A stretch of 64,000 bases of DNA, taken from positions 372,001-436,000 of the forward strand of contig NZ_JARUQS010000001.1 of assembly GCF_029767755.1 (NCBI RefSeq), read 5' to 3'. Made by a program: the position numbers and the translations under genes. Positions within the stretch are counted from its first letter, which is position 1, and the number at the start of each line of letters is the position of its first letter. This DNA is from Thiomicrorhabdus sp. zzn3 (GTDB lineage: Bacteria > Pseudomonadota > Gammaproteobacteria > Thiomicrospirales > Thiomicrospiraceae). The notes under the pieces were generated by a model. The model ran no database searches. It was not told the origin of the DNA and saw only the letters and a program-made list of their open reading frames with translations. This document shows, one piece after another, positions 8,810-19,051 of this stretch.

Positions 8810-10168
8810 TTAGTGCTCTAGATAAGCATCGCCGTAGTGCTTGCAGATGACTTTGTCTCGTCCGCTTCGTTTGGCGTCGTATAGGGCCATATCGGCTCGG
8901 CCAACCAGTTCTTCGAGGGTGTCTTCGCTATGCACCTGGGTCACCCCGAAACTGGCAGTAATGGTTTGATTCGGCAGCAGCGACAGGGTTTTGATTTTGC
9001 TACGCAGGTTTTCTGCAATCTGGCCGGCTTGTTCTATATTGGCCGAAGGCAGCAGGATGAGGAATTCTTCGCCACCCCAGCGACAAATCACGTCCACTTG
9101 ACGTTGCTGGAGTTTGATCAGCCGGGCGACTCCAACCAGGACTTGATCGCCTTGGTTGTGGCCATAGGTGTCGTTGATGTGTTTGAAATGATCGATGTCG
9201 ATCATGACCAAGGACATGGCGTTGTCACGTGATTTCATAGTGAGAAATTCGGTGGCAAACACTTCGGTGAATTTATGGCGGTTATAGAGCCCGGTTAACG
9301 GATCGGTAGAGGCCAGCGCTTGATAGCGCTTGTTTTTGTTTTCCAGCAGTTCGTTAAGTTCTTGCAGTTCTTCTTGAAATTGACGCATCAGCATAGCCCA
9401 TTTGTTATAGGTCATGGCAATGAGATCGCGCTGCAAGATCATGCCTTCGAGTTTGCCGTCATCGTCGACAACAATCACCCGTTTAAAGGGTTTGGATTTG
9501 ATAAAGACAATCGCATCTTTAACGGTGGTGTTTTTGTGAATGGTTTCTACAGGCTGTGTCATGTAGGCCGACAGCGGTTGCTCCAGGTCTGACTGTTTCT
9601 CGAACAGGTGCAGTACATCTTTAGTGGTGAATATGCCGCTTAGACCACCTTGAGGATTCAGTGCCAACACGCAGTCGGCGTTATGGGTGCCCATTTTATG
9701 AATGATCGAACGCGTGGGCTGGGTGTCGGATTCCCAGAGATCTCGGCGGTTTTTTTGTAAAACGTCGCCTATGGCGTAGTTGTCCATGAGGATTTCAGGG
9801 TCAATGCTGTTGATAAGGTCGGTATGAGTGAGCAAGCCGCAAAAATCGCCTTGTTCATCTTCCACGCCAAAATATTCATGCGCATCTTTAAGCAGGTGGA
9901 TGCTCTCAAGAATATTATCTTGGGCTTTAACCATCGGTAAACGCGTTAACTCAAGCTGGGCTAAAGGGGTGGCGGTATCGAGGTGCTGGTTAAGGTTGAA
10001 ACGTATGACATCTTCTATGAGCAAGATGTGGAAGTAGTGGCCGCCATCGACAACGATGTTGCGGTGTTGAGACTGAATCATCTTCTCAATGGCTTCTTTT
10101 AAAGAGGCCTGTTCAGAAATGGTTACGACATCGCGGGTGCAGATTTCCAAAATGCTTGGGAAGCGCAT
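8810..10168 (-). CDS. CBS-domain diguanylate cyclase
   Basis: Probable soluble c-di-GMP synthase controlled by nucleotide-binding CBS domains. The 452 residues hold two tandem CBS pairs (about 1-255; for example TRDVVTISEQASLKEAI near 12 and a last repeat ending VIVVDDDGKLEGMI), a short coiled coil (about 258-285) and a GGDEF domain (290-445). The active site is GGEEF at 365-369. The inhibitory I-site RQVD is intact five residues upstream, so product inhibition is expected. There is no EAL domain and no membrane segment. The stop codon lies 6 bp from an octamer copy at 8797. Adenine nucleotide sensing is inferred from the CBS family. Confidence 0.9.
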   Translation of the reverse strand: MRFPSILEICTRDVVTISEQASLKEAIEKMIQSQHRNIVVDGGHYFHILLIEDVIRFNLNQHLDTATPLAQLELTRLPMVKAQDNILESIHLLKDAHEYFGVEDEQGDFCGLLTHTDLINSIDPEILMDNYAIGDVLQKNRRDLWESDTQPTRSIIHKMGTHNADCVLALNPQGGLSGIFTTKDVLHLFEKQSDLEQPLSAYMTQPVETIHKNTTVKDAIVFIKSKPFKRVIVVDDDGKLEGMILQRDLIAMTYNKWAMLMRQFQEELQELNELLENKNKRYQALASTDPLTGLYNRHKFTEVFATEFLTMKSRDNAMSLVMIDIDHFKHINDTYGHNQGDQVLVGVARLIKLQQRQVDVICRWGGEEFLILLPSANIEQAGQIAENLRSKIKTLSLLPNQTITASFGVTQVHSEDTLEELVGRADMALYDAKRSGRDKVICKHYGDAYLEH

Positions 10169-10378
10169 AGAACAACGGATCCTGTTTTTAATAAATGCAA
10201 TTTTTTATTATCGCATAAATCGGGAAGTGTCCTCAAAAGGCTCAGGGTAAAAGGTGTTAGGGCGTCGGATGTGTACAGTGAGACGGATAGAAGAGAGCAA
10301 AAGCGAATTTATGCAGCAACAATCTGCGTAATCAAACGGTTGGAGAGTTTAGAAACGTTTTGGAATAGGGATAAAGAA

Positions 10379-10455
10379 TGGTACGTCCGAGTGGATTCGA
10401 ACCACCGACCCCCACCATGTCAAGGTGGTGCTCTAACCAGCTGAGCTACGGACGT
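10379..10455 (-). tRNA. tRNA-Val (GAC)
   Basis: A 77-nt minus-strand cloverleaf: acceptor ACGTCCG with CGGACGT, anticodon GAC in loop TTGACAT, T-loop GGTTCGAATCC, discriminator A and encoded CCA. Only 4 nt separate it from the upstream tRNA-Leu, so they are processed from one transcript. Confidence 0.97.
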
Positions 10456-10459
10456 AAAA

Positions 10460-10546
10460 TGGTACCAGTGGGCGGACTCGAACCGCCACGCTATCGCTAG
10501 CATCGGATTTTGAATCCGACGTGTCTACCAATTTCACCACACTGGC
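10460..10546 (-). tRNA. tRNA-Leu (CAA)
   Basis: An 87-nt class II tRNA on the minus strand. The acceptor GCCAGTG pairs with CACTGGT (first pair G-T). The anticodon CAA is in loop TTCAAAA. A long variable arm is built on TGCTAGCGATAGCG, with discriminator A and encoded CCA. Confidence 0.97.
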
Positions 10547-10559
10547 TAAGTGGATGCGA

Positions 10560-10588
10560 ATTATAGGAGCAATGAAAAGAGCTGTCAA
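10560..10588 (-). promoter_or_regulatory. Consensus sigma-70 promoter of the tRNA-Leu/tRNA-Val unit
   Basis: Perfect TTGACA and perfect TATAAT with exactly 17 bp between them on the minus strand. The -10 ends 13 bp before the tRNA-Leu 5' end. Such a full consensus suits a strongly expressed stable-RNA operon. Confidence 0.9.
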
Positions 10589-10750
10589 GCAGGCTGTGAG
10601 CTTTTCTGTTTAAAAAGGCAAATTAAAGATTGTTGCGGTCGGTGTTAATGAATCCGAATGAGGGTGCAAGGATAGAGTGAAGATCCCTTGAATGTGATTA
10701 AAGCGATTGAATGCATTGACAATTTTAGGGTGTCGATAAAAATTTGTGTT

Positions 10751-10779
10751 TTGACCTCTCTAAAGGTTTTTTTAATAAT
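10751..10779 (+). promoter_or_regulatory. Putative promoter of PAS-GGDEF-EAL gene
   Basis: TTGACC (10751-10756) and AATAAT (10774-10779) at 17-bp spacing. Transcription would start near 10786, leaving a leader of about 70 nt before the GTG start. Confidence 0.5.
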
Positions 10780-10855
10780 TCTCTATCCAAAAAATTAATA
10801 ATAAGTAAAAATTACAACACTAAAGAGGTGTTGGCTGCACTAGGGGTGGTTTTAA

Positions 10856-12787
10856 GTGGCGTTACTAAAAAGTATTCAATTTAAAGATTTGCTGCTGATT
10901 TATACCAAGTCTTTTTTGTTAGGCTTGCTGTTTATTATGCCGTTTGCCTATATTCAGTTTAGTCAGATTCAGTCTGATATGCAGGTCAGCTATTTTATTA
11001 TGCCGGTCTTGGCGGCCCTGCTGGTAGGCGTGCTATTGTCACAGGTCTTGCTGCTTAAATCCAAAATCGCCAGGGAGCGCACGCTATTTAAAGCGGCGGT
11101 CGACTTTACCCTGGAGTTCACCTATATCCGTTCGGTCTCAGGGAAGTACGAGTATGTTTCACCGGCGGTTATGGATATTACTGGCTACAGCCAGGAGGAT
11201 TTTTATAATCAGCCGAACTTTATGGACATGATTATTCACCCTGACGATCTGCATCTTTGGCATGGTCATGTGCACAATGTGAATGGCAATGGGGATCCGG
11301 AAAATATTGAATTCCGCATTGTGACGCGCTCCGGGGAGGTGCGGTGGATTCAGCATCTTTGCGGCCCGGTTCAAGGCGAGCATGGTGAAATTATCGCAGT
11401 GCGTTCAACCAATATCGATGTCACCGAGCGCCGCTTGCAGGAGGATCAGGTTAAGAAGATCGGTTTTTATGATCCGCTGACCAACTTGCCAAACCGCCGC
11501 TACATTGCAGATTATATGGAGAATTTGATTCGTAGAAACCAGATGGCGATTGAAGGGCAAGAATTTGCGGTGATGTTTCTCGATTTGAATCGATTTAAAT
11601 ACGTGAATGATGCCTACGGGCATTCCATTGGTGATGAGTTACTGGTTCAAGTGGCTCAGCGTTTTAATAGCAGTTGTGTGCAATCGCAAAAAGGCATGAT
11701 CAGCCGTTTCGGCGGGGATGAGTTCTTAATTGTCAAGAATGAGGGGGTATCTGAGGCCGAAATTCGAGATTGCGTTTCGATGATGAATCAACTCTTAGAA
11801 GCACCTTTTATGGTGAAAGGGCACAGTCTTAGTGTCGGTGTGAGTGTTGGGGTGGCGGTTTATCCGCGTGACGGTTTGAATGCGGAAACTTTGATTAAAA
11901 ACGCGGATGCGGCGATGTTCCAGGCTAAAAACCAGGGGTTGTCGATGAAATTCTTCTCTCAGGAGATGGAGGAACACGCCTCGAACATGGTGGGGTTGCA
12001 GGCCCGTCTGAAGAGCGCTCTGAACGAAGGGTTGATTCAGCCGTTTTATCAGCCTTTGGTGGACATGAAAACCGGGCATACTATTGGGGTCGAGGTCTTG
12101 GCTCGTTGGGTGACTCAAGACGGTTCTCAGGCCCCTTCTCCGGCCGTGTTTATTCCTGTTTCGGAAGAGACGGGGTTGATCTGGTCTCTCAGTGAAGTGA
12201 TGATTTCCCAAGCGGGTCGGCAAATTTTGAAGTGGCAGGAACAGGGGGTGTCGATGAAATACTCGATCAACGTTTCTGCACGTCAATTTGCGGATGAAAA
12301 CTTCTGTTCACAAGCGATTAATCAGTTTAAACGTCTGGGAATTGATCCGAGATCCGTGCAGATTGAATTAACCGAAACCGTTCTTTTGAATAATATTGAG
12401 CGCAGTATTGAAAAGGTGCAAATGCTGAAATCTGAAGGCTTTTCGATTGCTTTGGACGATTTTGGAACCGGTTTTGCCTCATTGCACTATTTGACCATGT
12501 TTCCGCTCGATACGCTTAAAGTGGATCGTGCTTTTGTGGTTAATATCCTGGAAGATGAACGCCAATACGCCATCGCGCGTTCCATTATCAATCTGGCGCA
12601 CGACCTGAATCTGGTGGTGGTGGCTGAAGGGATTGAAACCGAGGAGCAGCGTAAACTGCTCGCCGAACTGGGGTGTGATATTGGCCAGGGCTATTTGTTC
12701 AGCCGTCCAGTTGAGCCGGAACACATTTCGCTAAGCCATATCGGTGGCGGCGACAGTTATATTCCTCGAGGAGCCTCATTGCAATAG
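10856..12787 (+). CDS. Membrane PAS-GGDEF-EAL c-di-GMP protein
   Basis: Bifunctional-looking c-di-GMP enzyme of 643 residues. Two N-terminal membrane helices (about 15-33 and 44-67) precede a PAS/PAC sensor (about 75-195), a GGDEF domain with GGDEF at 286-290, and an EAL domain in which the signature reads EVL (413-415), a variant found in active phosphodiesterases, with DDFGTG at 534. No RxxD I-site precedes GGDEF. The start is GTG at 10856 with AGGGGTGG about 7 nt upstream. It is the third c-di-GMP protein in 12.8 kb. Which activity dominates cannot be read from sequence. Confidence 0.92.
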   Translation: MALLKSIQFKDLLLIYTKSFLLGLLFIMPFAYIQFSQIQSDMQVSYFIMPVLAALLVGVLLSQVLLLKSKIARERTLFKAAVDFTLEFTYIRSVSGKYEYVSPAVMDITGYSQEDFYNQPNFMDMIIHPDDLHLWHGHVHNVNGNGDPENIEFRIVTRSGEVRWIQHLCGPVQGEHGEIIAVRSTNIDVTERRLQEDQVKKIGFYDPLTNLPNRRYIADYMENLIRRNQMAIEGQEFAVMFLDLNRFKYVNDAYGHSIGDELLVQVAQRFNSSCVQSQKGMISRFGGDEFLIVKNEGVSEAEIRDCVSMMNQLLEAPFMVKGHSLSVGVSVGVAVYPRDGLNAETLIKNADAAMFQAKNQGLSMKFFSQEMEEHASNMVGLQARLKSALNEGLIQPFYQPLVDMKTGHTIGVEVLARWVTQDGSQAPSPAVFIPVSEETGLIWSLSEVMISQAGRQILKWQEQGVSMKYSINVSARQFADENFCSQAINQFKRLGIDPRSVQIELTETVLLNNIERSIEKVQMLKSEGFSIALDDFGTGFASLHYLTMFPLDTLKVDRAFVVNILEDERQYAIARSIINLAHDLNLVVVAEGIETEEQRKLLAELGCDIGQGYLFSRPVEPEHISLSHIGGGDSYIPRGASLQ

Positions 12788-12869
12788 CCGTGGAGTGAGG
12801 TGTTCCTATCGCTAACGGCTTGAAAGATCGAGTAAATTCGGCGAAAATACACGGCTTTATTTAAGGAAG

Positions 12870-12894
12870 CCGAAGAAGGGACCGTTCCCTTCGG
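12870..12894 (+). other. Hairpin just upstream of queA
   Basis: CCGAA and GGGA pair with TCCC and TTCGG around a CCGT loop, with a 3-nt bulge, ending 11 nt before the queA GTG. No other ribosome-binding sequence is seen, and the purine stretch GAAGGGA lies inside the left arm, so folding could limit queA translation. Confidence 0.4.
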
Positions 12895-12905
12895 TATAAC
12901 CTCTC

Positions 12906-13958
12906 GTGAAACGACAAGATTTTTTCTTTGAACTCCCCGACGCATTGATTGCTCAACAGCCAGCCAAAGAGCGCCGTGGCAGCCGCCTGCTGGTGCTTGA
13001 TCCTGCGCAGCCGACCGAACAAAGTGTGACCGATCGGCAGTTCCCCGACCTGCTCAATTATCTGCGCCCAAATGATTTATTGGTGTTCAACAACACCAAG
13101 GTGATTCCGGCCCGCCTGTTCGGGCAAAAAGCCACAGGCGGCAAAATTGAATTGCTGATTGAGCGGGTGATCGATGATCAAACCCTTTTGACCCATATCC
13201 GTTCCAGCAAGTCGCCGAAACAAGGCGCGGTGCTGACGATTGAAAACGCCTTTGATGTGGAAGTCGTCGGGCGTCAAGACGCTCTGTTTATCGTTAAAGT
13301 GTTGGCGGATAAAAATGCCTTGGAGCTGATAGAAACGCATGGTCATATGCCGTTGCCGCCGTACATCGAACGCCAGCAAGATCAAGAAGAAGACAAAGAG
13401 CGTTATCAAACGGTGTATTCGGCTAAGCCTGGAGCAGTAGCGGCTCCCACCGCGGGTTTGCATTTTGATGAAGCGCTGTTACAGGAGATTGCCGATAAAG
13501 GGGTCGATTTAGGCTTCGTGACGTTGCATGTGGGGGCGGGGACCTTCAAGCCGGTGCAGGTCGACGATATTTCCGAACATGTTATGCACTCGGAATATTT
13601 TGAAGTCGATGAACCGCTGGTTCAGCAAATTGAGCAGGCCCGGTCAAAAGGCGGGCGGGTGTTTGCCGTGGGCACGACCAGTGTTCGCTGTTTGGAAAGT
13701 GCGGCCTTGATGAGTGGCGATGGCCCGTTAAAGGCGTGCCGGGGTGAAACCGATATTTTCATTACCCCAGGCTATCAATTTAAACAGGTGGACGGTCTGC
13801 TGACCAATTTTCATCTGCCTGAATCCACACTGATTATGCTGGTCTCCGCTTTGGCAGGCTATGAGCACACTATGAACGCGTATCGACATGCGGTGCAGCA
13901 GCAGTATCGCTTTTTCAGCTATGGTGATGCCATGCTGATTTTGCCGAAATCCAAATAG
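12906..13958 (+). CDS. queA: S-adenosylmethionine:tRNA ribosyltransferase-isomerase QueA
   Basis: Transfers and isomerises the ribosyl group of SAM onto 7-aminomethyl-deazaguanine in tRNA, giving epoxyqueuosine. The 350-residue length and the motifs [12 protein letters not shown] at the N-terminus, [12 protein letters not shown] (about 60-71), and [11 protein letters not shown] and [11 protein letters not shown] further on are diagnostic. The start is GTG; no clear ribosome site precedes it apart from the hairpin noted upstream. It is followed after 67 bp by tgt, the enzyme that acts before it in the same pathway. Confidence 0.97.
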   Translation: MKRQDFFFELPDALIAQQPAKERRGSRLLVLDPAQPTEQSVTDRQFPDLLNYLRPNDLLVFNNTKVIPARLFGQKATGGKIELLIERVIDDQTLLTHIRSSKSPKQGAVLTIENAFDVEVVGRQDALFIVKVLADKNALELIETHGHMPLPPYIERQQDQEEDKERYQTVYSAKPGAVAAPTAGLHFDEALLQEIADKGVDLGFVTLHVGAGTFKPVQVDDISEHVMHSEYFEVDEPLVQQIEQARSKGGRVFAVGTTSVRCLESAALMSGDGPLKACRGETDIFITPGYQFKQVDGLLTNFHLPESTLIMLVSALAGYEHTMNAYRHAVQQQYRFFSYGDAMLILPKSK

Positions 13959-14022
13959 ATAAAATACAAGCAGGCCGTACCAACTGAGCAGGCCTGTTCC
14001 AACCCGATGAGCAATGGAATAA

Positions 14023-15138
<1,116 letters not shown>

Positions 15139-15460
15139 GGTCGTTAAAGTTGCATAGCAGGCCTGCTGAGTTTTGGATTTGTAGAAAAAAATCAACAGGC
15201 CCGCTCTTTTAGGTGATTTTTAGCAGATTTTTCATTTTTCCTGTGCCACAATACACAGGTTTTATTACAGCTTATTGATAAGAAGAGACCTTTGTACGAG
15301 CCAATGCCATGGCTGAAAAGGTTAAAATCCACCGATTTTCGTTAAAAAACTGGGCAATAGCCTGCTATTACCTGCGTTTTTGTCTTAAATCGGCGAATTT
15401 TTCCACTTTTTCTACCTACGTCCTGACTCGTGCAAAGGTCTCCAGAATTAGGAGAAAATT
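15139..15460. other. 322-bp gap between tgt and yajC
   Basis: Unusually long for genes that often sit close together. It starts with an octamer copy (15158-15165) within AGCAGGCCTGCT, followed by a near-copy CAGGCCCG near 15196; the two could form a weak hairpin after tgt. Further on are an inverted repeat CCTGTG/CACAGG (15240-15259) and AATAG/CTATT near 15356-15369. Together these suggest a separate promoter and leader for yajC-secDF. No small gene is convincing. Confidence 0.35.
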
Positions 15461-15790
15461 ATGAGCTTTTTCATCAGTGACGCGATGGCAGAAGGAACGG
15501 CAGCAGCACAAGGCGGCGGTTGGGAAGGATTGATTCCGCTGGTTCTACTGTTTTTGGTGTTTTATTTCTTGTTGATTCGTCCTCAACAGAAAAAAGTTAA
15601 AGAGCACAAAGCTTTGGTCGCGGCGATTAAAAAAGGCGATGAAGTGGTCACTTACGGCGGTTTATTGGGTAAAGTCCGCGAGCTGGATGAAAACTTCTGT
15701 GATCTAGAAATTGCTGATGACGTTATTGTGAAGGTTGAACGTCAAAACGTTGCGCGCCTTCTGCCAAAAGGCACCATGAAAGGCGAATAA
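15461..15790 (+). CDS. yajC: Sec translocase subunit YajC
   Basis: Small inner-membrane partner of SecDF. The 109 residues have a short N-terminal segment, one transmembrane helix (about 24-42) ending FLLIRPQQKKVKEH, and a cytoplasmic domain with KKGDEVVTYGGLLG. AGGAG lies 6 nt before the ATG. Followed by secD after 86 bp containing a GC-rich hairpin. Confidence 0.97.
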   Translation: MSFFISDAMAEGTAAAQGGGWEGLIPLVLLFLVFYFLLIRPQQKKVKEHKALVAAIKKGDEVVTYGGLLGKVRELDENFCDLEIADDVIVKVERQNVARLLPKGTMKGE

Positions 15791-15805
15791 GCGATTTAAG
15801 AGTAA

Positions 15806-15830
15806 CGAAAGGGGCGGACAGCCCCTTTTG
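15806..15830 (+). terminator. Attenuator-like hairpin between yajC and secD
   Basis: AAAGGGGC pairs with GCCCCTTT around GGACA, followed by a short T stretch. Since secD lacks another obvious promoter nearby, this is more likely a partial terminator or RNA-stability element setting the yajC to secDF ratio. Confidence 0.55.
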
Positions 15831-15876
15831 TCGTTTCATAACCTTGGTTTTAATCTTTTAAATTCGGAATTTCAAT

Positions 15877-17760
15877 ATGTTCCAAACACAGCAAAAAGTG
15901 ATTGCAAACCGCTATCCGGCATGGAAATACCTGTTGTTGGTGGTGGTTACCGTGATCGGTTTGATTTATGCCATGCCCAATCTATTTGGGGATGATCCGG
16001 CCGTTCAGGTCTCTCCGGCCAAATCCGTGACATTTGATGAGGACACGCGTCAACAGATCGATCAGATTCTGACGCAGGCTAATCTGGCGGTGAAGTCGTC
16101 AGAGTTTGCAGAAGGTCGCTTTTTGATTCGCTTTGATAATACCGAAGATCAGCTTAAAGCCAAATCGTTGCTTAAGGATGCATTGGGGCGCAGTGCGGTG
16201 GTGGCGCTGAACTTGGCTCCGGCTACGCCGGAGTTTTTGCGTGCCATGGGGGCTCAGCCCATGTATCTGGGGCTGGATCTGCGCGGCGGGGTACATTTCC
16301 TGATGGATGTGGATATGGACGCTGCGGTTGAAAAAGCCTATTTGCGTTATGAAGACGAAGTCAAAGGTGCGTTGCGTGAAAACAAGGTGCGTTACTTAAG
16401 TGCGGATTATGAAAACGAGCAGTTATTGGTTAAGTTTCGCGATGTTGACAGCATGCAGGCGGGACAAAAGGTATTGCAAAATCAGTTTGGCGAAGAGCTG
16501 AAAGCGGTGGCGAACCAGGAAACGGCTACGCCATTGGTGGCGCTAAAATTGTCGCCAAGCAGTATCGCCGAAACCAAAAAGTTTGCTCTGCAGCAAAACA
16601 TCACCACCTTGCGTAACCGTATCAATGAATTGGGGGTGGCCGAACCTGTGATTCAACAGCAAGGTGAACGCCGTATCGTCGTTCAGCTTCCTGGGGTGCA
16701 GGATACGGCGCGTGCCAAGGAGATTTTGGGCGCGACGGCGACATTGGAATTCCGCCTGGTGGAAGAACGTGGTGACCCATACCGTGCCGAAGAGACCGGT
16801 TATGCACCGCATGGTGCCAAGTTGTATAAATTCCGTGACGGCACGCCTTTGCTGTTGCAGCGCAGCGTCATTGTCAGCGGTGAAAACGTCATTAATGCCC
16901 AGTCGGGGATTGACCCTGAACAGGGCTCGGCCATGGTAAATGTGACCCTGGATGGTGCCGGTGGGCGCAAGATGTTGGCGACCACCAAGAAGAACGTTGG
17001 TAACCGCATGGCGGTGGTATACATTGAAAACCGTGTGGAAACCATTGAGCAAAATGGCGAGAAACTGAAAAAGCGCATTACCACCAAGGACGTGATCAAT
17101 GCGGCCGTGATTCGCGGCCAGTTCGCCAACCGTTTCCAGATTACCGGTTTGGATTCACCGCAGGAAGCGCAAGACTTGGCGTTGCTGCTGCGTGCCGGTG
17201 CCTTGGCCGCACCAATGGAGATTGTGGAAGAACGTACTGTTGGGCCAAGCTTGGGTCAAGAAAACATCGACCAAGGTTTCATGTCGGTGATTGTCGGTTT
17301 TATTCTGGTGTTGATCGTCATGGTGTGGCGCTATAAAACTTTCGGCATGGTGGCTAACCTGGCGCTGACGTTGAACCTGGTGATTATTGTTGCGGTATTG
17401 TCGATGCTGCAAGCGACTTTGACCTTGCCGGGGATCGCCGGGATCGTATTGACAGTGGGGATGGCGGTGGATGCCAATGTGTTGATCTTCGAGCGAATTC
17501 GCGAAGAGTTGAAAAACAGCTCGATTCAGACGGCCATTTATGCGGGGTATGAAAAGGCATTTGTGACCATTGCCGATGCCAATATCACAACCCTATTGGC
17601 GGCGATTGTTCTGTTCAGTTTTGGAACCGGGCCGATCAAAGGCTTTGCCATTACCTTGTCGATCGGGATTCTGACCTCAATGTTTACCGCCATTTTAGGC
17701 ACGCGCGCCATCATCAATTTGATGTATGGCAATAAGCGTGTTGAAAAGCTGTCGATTTAG
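15877..17760 (+). CDS. secD: Protein translocase subunit SecD
   Basis: Proton-motive-force-driven accessory subunit that helps pull exported proteins through SecYEG. The 627-residue protein has an N-terminal helix (about 18-35), a large periplasmic region with the family motif GLDLRGGVHFLMDVD (about 131-145), and five C-terminal helices (about 465-615) including GMAVDANVLIFERIREE. The length is typical of proteobacterial SecD. The ribosome site is weak. secF follows after 9 bp. Confidence 0.98.
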   Translation: MFQTQQKVIANRYPAWKYLLLVVVTVIGLIYAMPNLFGDDPAVQVSPAKSVTFDEDTRQQIDQILTQANLAVKSSEFAEGRFLIRFDNTEDQLKAKSLLKDALGRSAVVALNLAPATPEFLRAMGAQPMYLGLDLRGGVHFLMDVDMDAAVEKAYLRYEDEVKGALRENKVRYLSADYENEQLLVKFRDVDSMQAGQKVLQNQFGEELKAVANQETATPLVALKLSPSSIAETKKFALQQNITTLRNRINELGVAEPVIQQQGERRIVVQLPGVQDTARAKEILGATATLEFRLVEERGDPYRAEETGYAPHGAKLYKFRDGTPLLLQRSVIVSGENVINAQSGIDPEQGSAMVNVTLDGAGGRKMLATTKKNVGNRMAVVYIENRVETIEQNGEKLKKRITTKDVINAAVIRGQFANRFQITGLDSPQEAQDLALLLRAGALAAPMEIVEERTVGPSLGQENIDQGFMSVIVGFILVLIVMVWRYKTFGMVANLALTLNLVIIVAVLSMLQATLTLPGIAGIVLTVGMAVDANVLIFERIREELKNSSIQTAIYAGYEKAFVTIADANITTLLAAIVLFSFGTGPIKGFAITLSIGILTSMFTAILGTRAIINLMYGNKRVEKLSI

Positions 17761-17769
17761 GAGGTTCAG

Positions 17770-18795
17770 ATGAGCGAAACAACCATGGAAAAGCAGATTA
17801 ATTTTATGGGGCAACGTCATCTGGCGATGGCGTTGTCCCTGTTGATGATTGTCGGTTCCTTTGTCGGTTTATGGATGAAGGGATTGAATTTTGGGATTGA
17901 TTTTACCGGCGGAACCCTGATTGAGGTGGCGTATCCGCAAGCAGTCGATCTTAAGGAAGTGCGTAGCGACTTGGCAAATGCCGGTTATGACGAAGCAGTG
18001 GCGCAGCACTTTGGTTCGGCCACCGACGTTCTGATTCGCATCGCTCCGCGTGAAGGCTTGAACTCGGCGCAGTTGAGTAATCAGGTAATGGACGCGTTAA
18101 AGGCGAGTACGGAGAACGGAATCGAGTTGCGTCGTGTGGAGTTCGTCGGCCCTCAGGTAGGGGATGAGTTGACTGAAGACGGGGCTTTGGCGGTGCTTTA
18201 TGCGCTGATTGGGGTGCTGATTTATGTTGCGTTGCGTTTTGAGTGGCGTTTCTCTGTGGGGTCGGTCGCGGCGTTGATCCACGATGTTATCATTACCTTG
18301 GGGGTATTTGCCTGGACGCAGGTTCAGTTTGATCTGACCGTATTGGCCGCGATTCTGGCGGTCATCGGTTACTCGCTCAACGATACCATTGTCGTATTTG
18401 ACCGGGTGCGTGAAAATTTCCGTACCATGCGTGAAGGTGAACCGGTCGAAGTGACCAATGTCGCCGTCAACCAGATGCTGGCCCGTACCATTATGACCTC
18501 GCTGACGACTTTGTTGGTATTGCTGGCACTGTTCTTCCTGGGAGGCGAAATTATCTACGGATTTGCTCTGGCGTTGATTGTCGGGGTGGTCGTTGGGACT
18601 TACTCCTCCACTTATGTCGCAAGCGCTGTGGCGTTGATGCTAGGTGTGTCAAAAGAAGACTTGATGAAAGCACCTAAGGAAGAAGGTGATAAAGAGGCGG
18701 AAGAGGCTGAATTGCAGCGCATTTTCCTGGAGCAGGAAGCGCGTCGCGAAGCGCGAGAAATCGCGAAGGCACAAAGACAAAACGCCGAAGAGTGA
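17770..18795 (+). CDS. secF: Protein translocase subunit SecF
   Basis: Partner of SecD in the SecDF-YajC complex. The 341 residues show an N-terminal helix, the motif NFGIDFTGGTLIEV, a small periplasmic domain, and five helices including YSLNDTIVVFDRVREN. GGAGG overlaps the secD stop, so translation is coupled. The C-terminal 50 residues are highly charged and probably helical, longer than in E. coli. A strong terminator follows. Confidence 0.98.
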   Translation: MSETTMEKQINFMGQRHLAMALSLLMIVGSFVGLWMKGLNFGIDFTGGTLIEVAYPQAVDLKEVRSDLANAGYDEAVAQHFGSATDVLIRIAPREGLNSAQLSNQVMDALKASTENGIELRRVEFVGPQVGDELTEDGALAVLYALIGVLIYVALRFEWRFSVGSVAALIHDVIITLGVFAWTQVQFDLTVLAAILAVIGYSLNDTIVVFDRVRENFRTMREGEPVEVTNVAVNQMLARTIMTSLTTLLVLLALFFLGGEIIYGFALALIVGVVVGTYSSTYVASAVALMLGVSKEDLMKAPKEEGDKEAEEAELQRIFLEQEARREAREIAKAQRQNAEE

Positions 18796-18837
18796 TTTGA
18801 AATAAAACGGGGTAACATCAAAGGTTGCGTCGTTACG

Positions 18838-18870
18838 TTAAGCCGCTTAACTCTTAAGCGGCTTTTTTAT
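18838..18870 (+). terminator. Terminator after secF
   Basis: Perfect 11-bp stem AAGCCGCTTAA/TTAAGCGGCTT with a CTC loop and a T run. Confidence 0.92.
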
Positions 18871-19051
18871 TTTAATCGCTCTAGGTTACGGTTTGTATTT
18901 TGTCTCTAAAATTAGGTTGTTCGTTGTTTATTAAGGGATTTTAAGCGACAATAACGCCATTTTTGTAGTAACCCCAATATCCAGGTCTGGGATTTCACTG
19001 TCGAACTGTATTGTTAACAGGCCTGGTTGAACCAAAGAAGATAGAAGTTTC

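Larger units (their letters stand above)
10547..10855. other. 309-bp region between tRNA and PAS-GGDEF-EAL genes
   Basis: Divergent spacer. It holds the tRNA promoter on the minus strand and the promoter of the c-di-GMP gene on the plus strand, listed separately. The middle part (about 10620-10745) is AT-rich, with an isolated TTGACA at 10716 lacking a well-spaced -10. No gene or clear terminator is seen. Confidence 0.4.

Noticed and set aside
10716-10744. TTGACA at 10716 as promoter of the PAS-GGDEF-EAL gene
   Set aside because: No -10 at acceptable spacing; the TTGACC/AATAAT pair at 10751 fits better.
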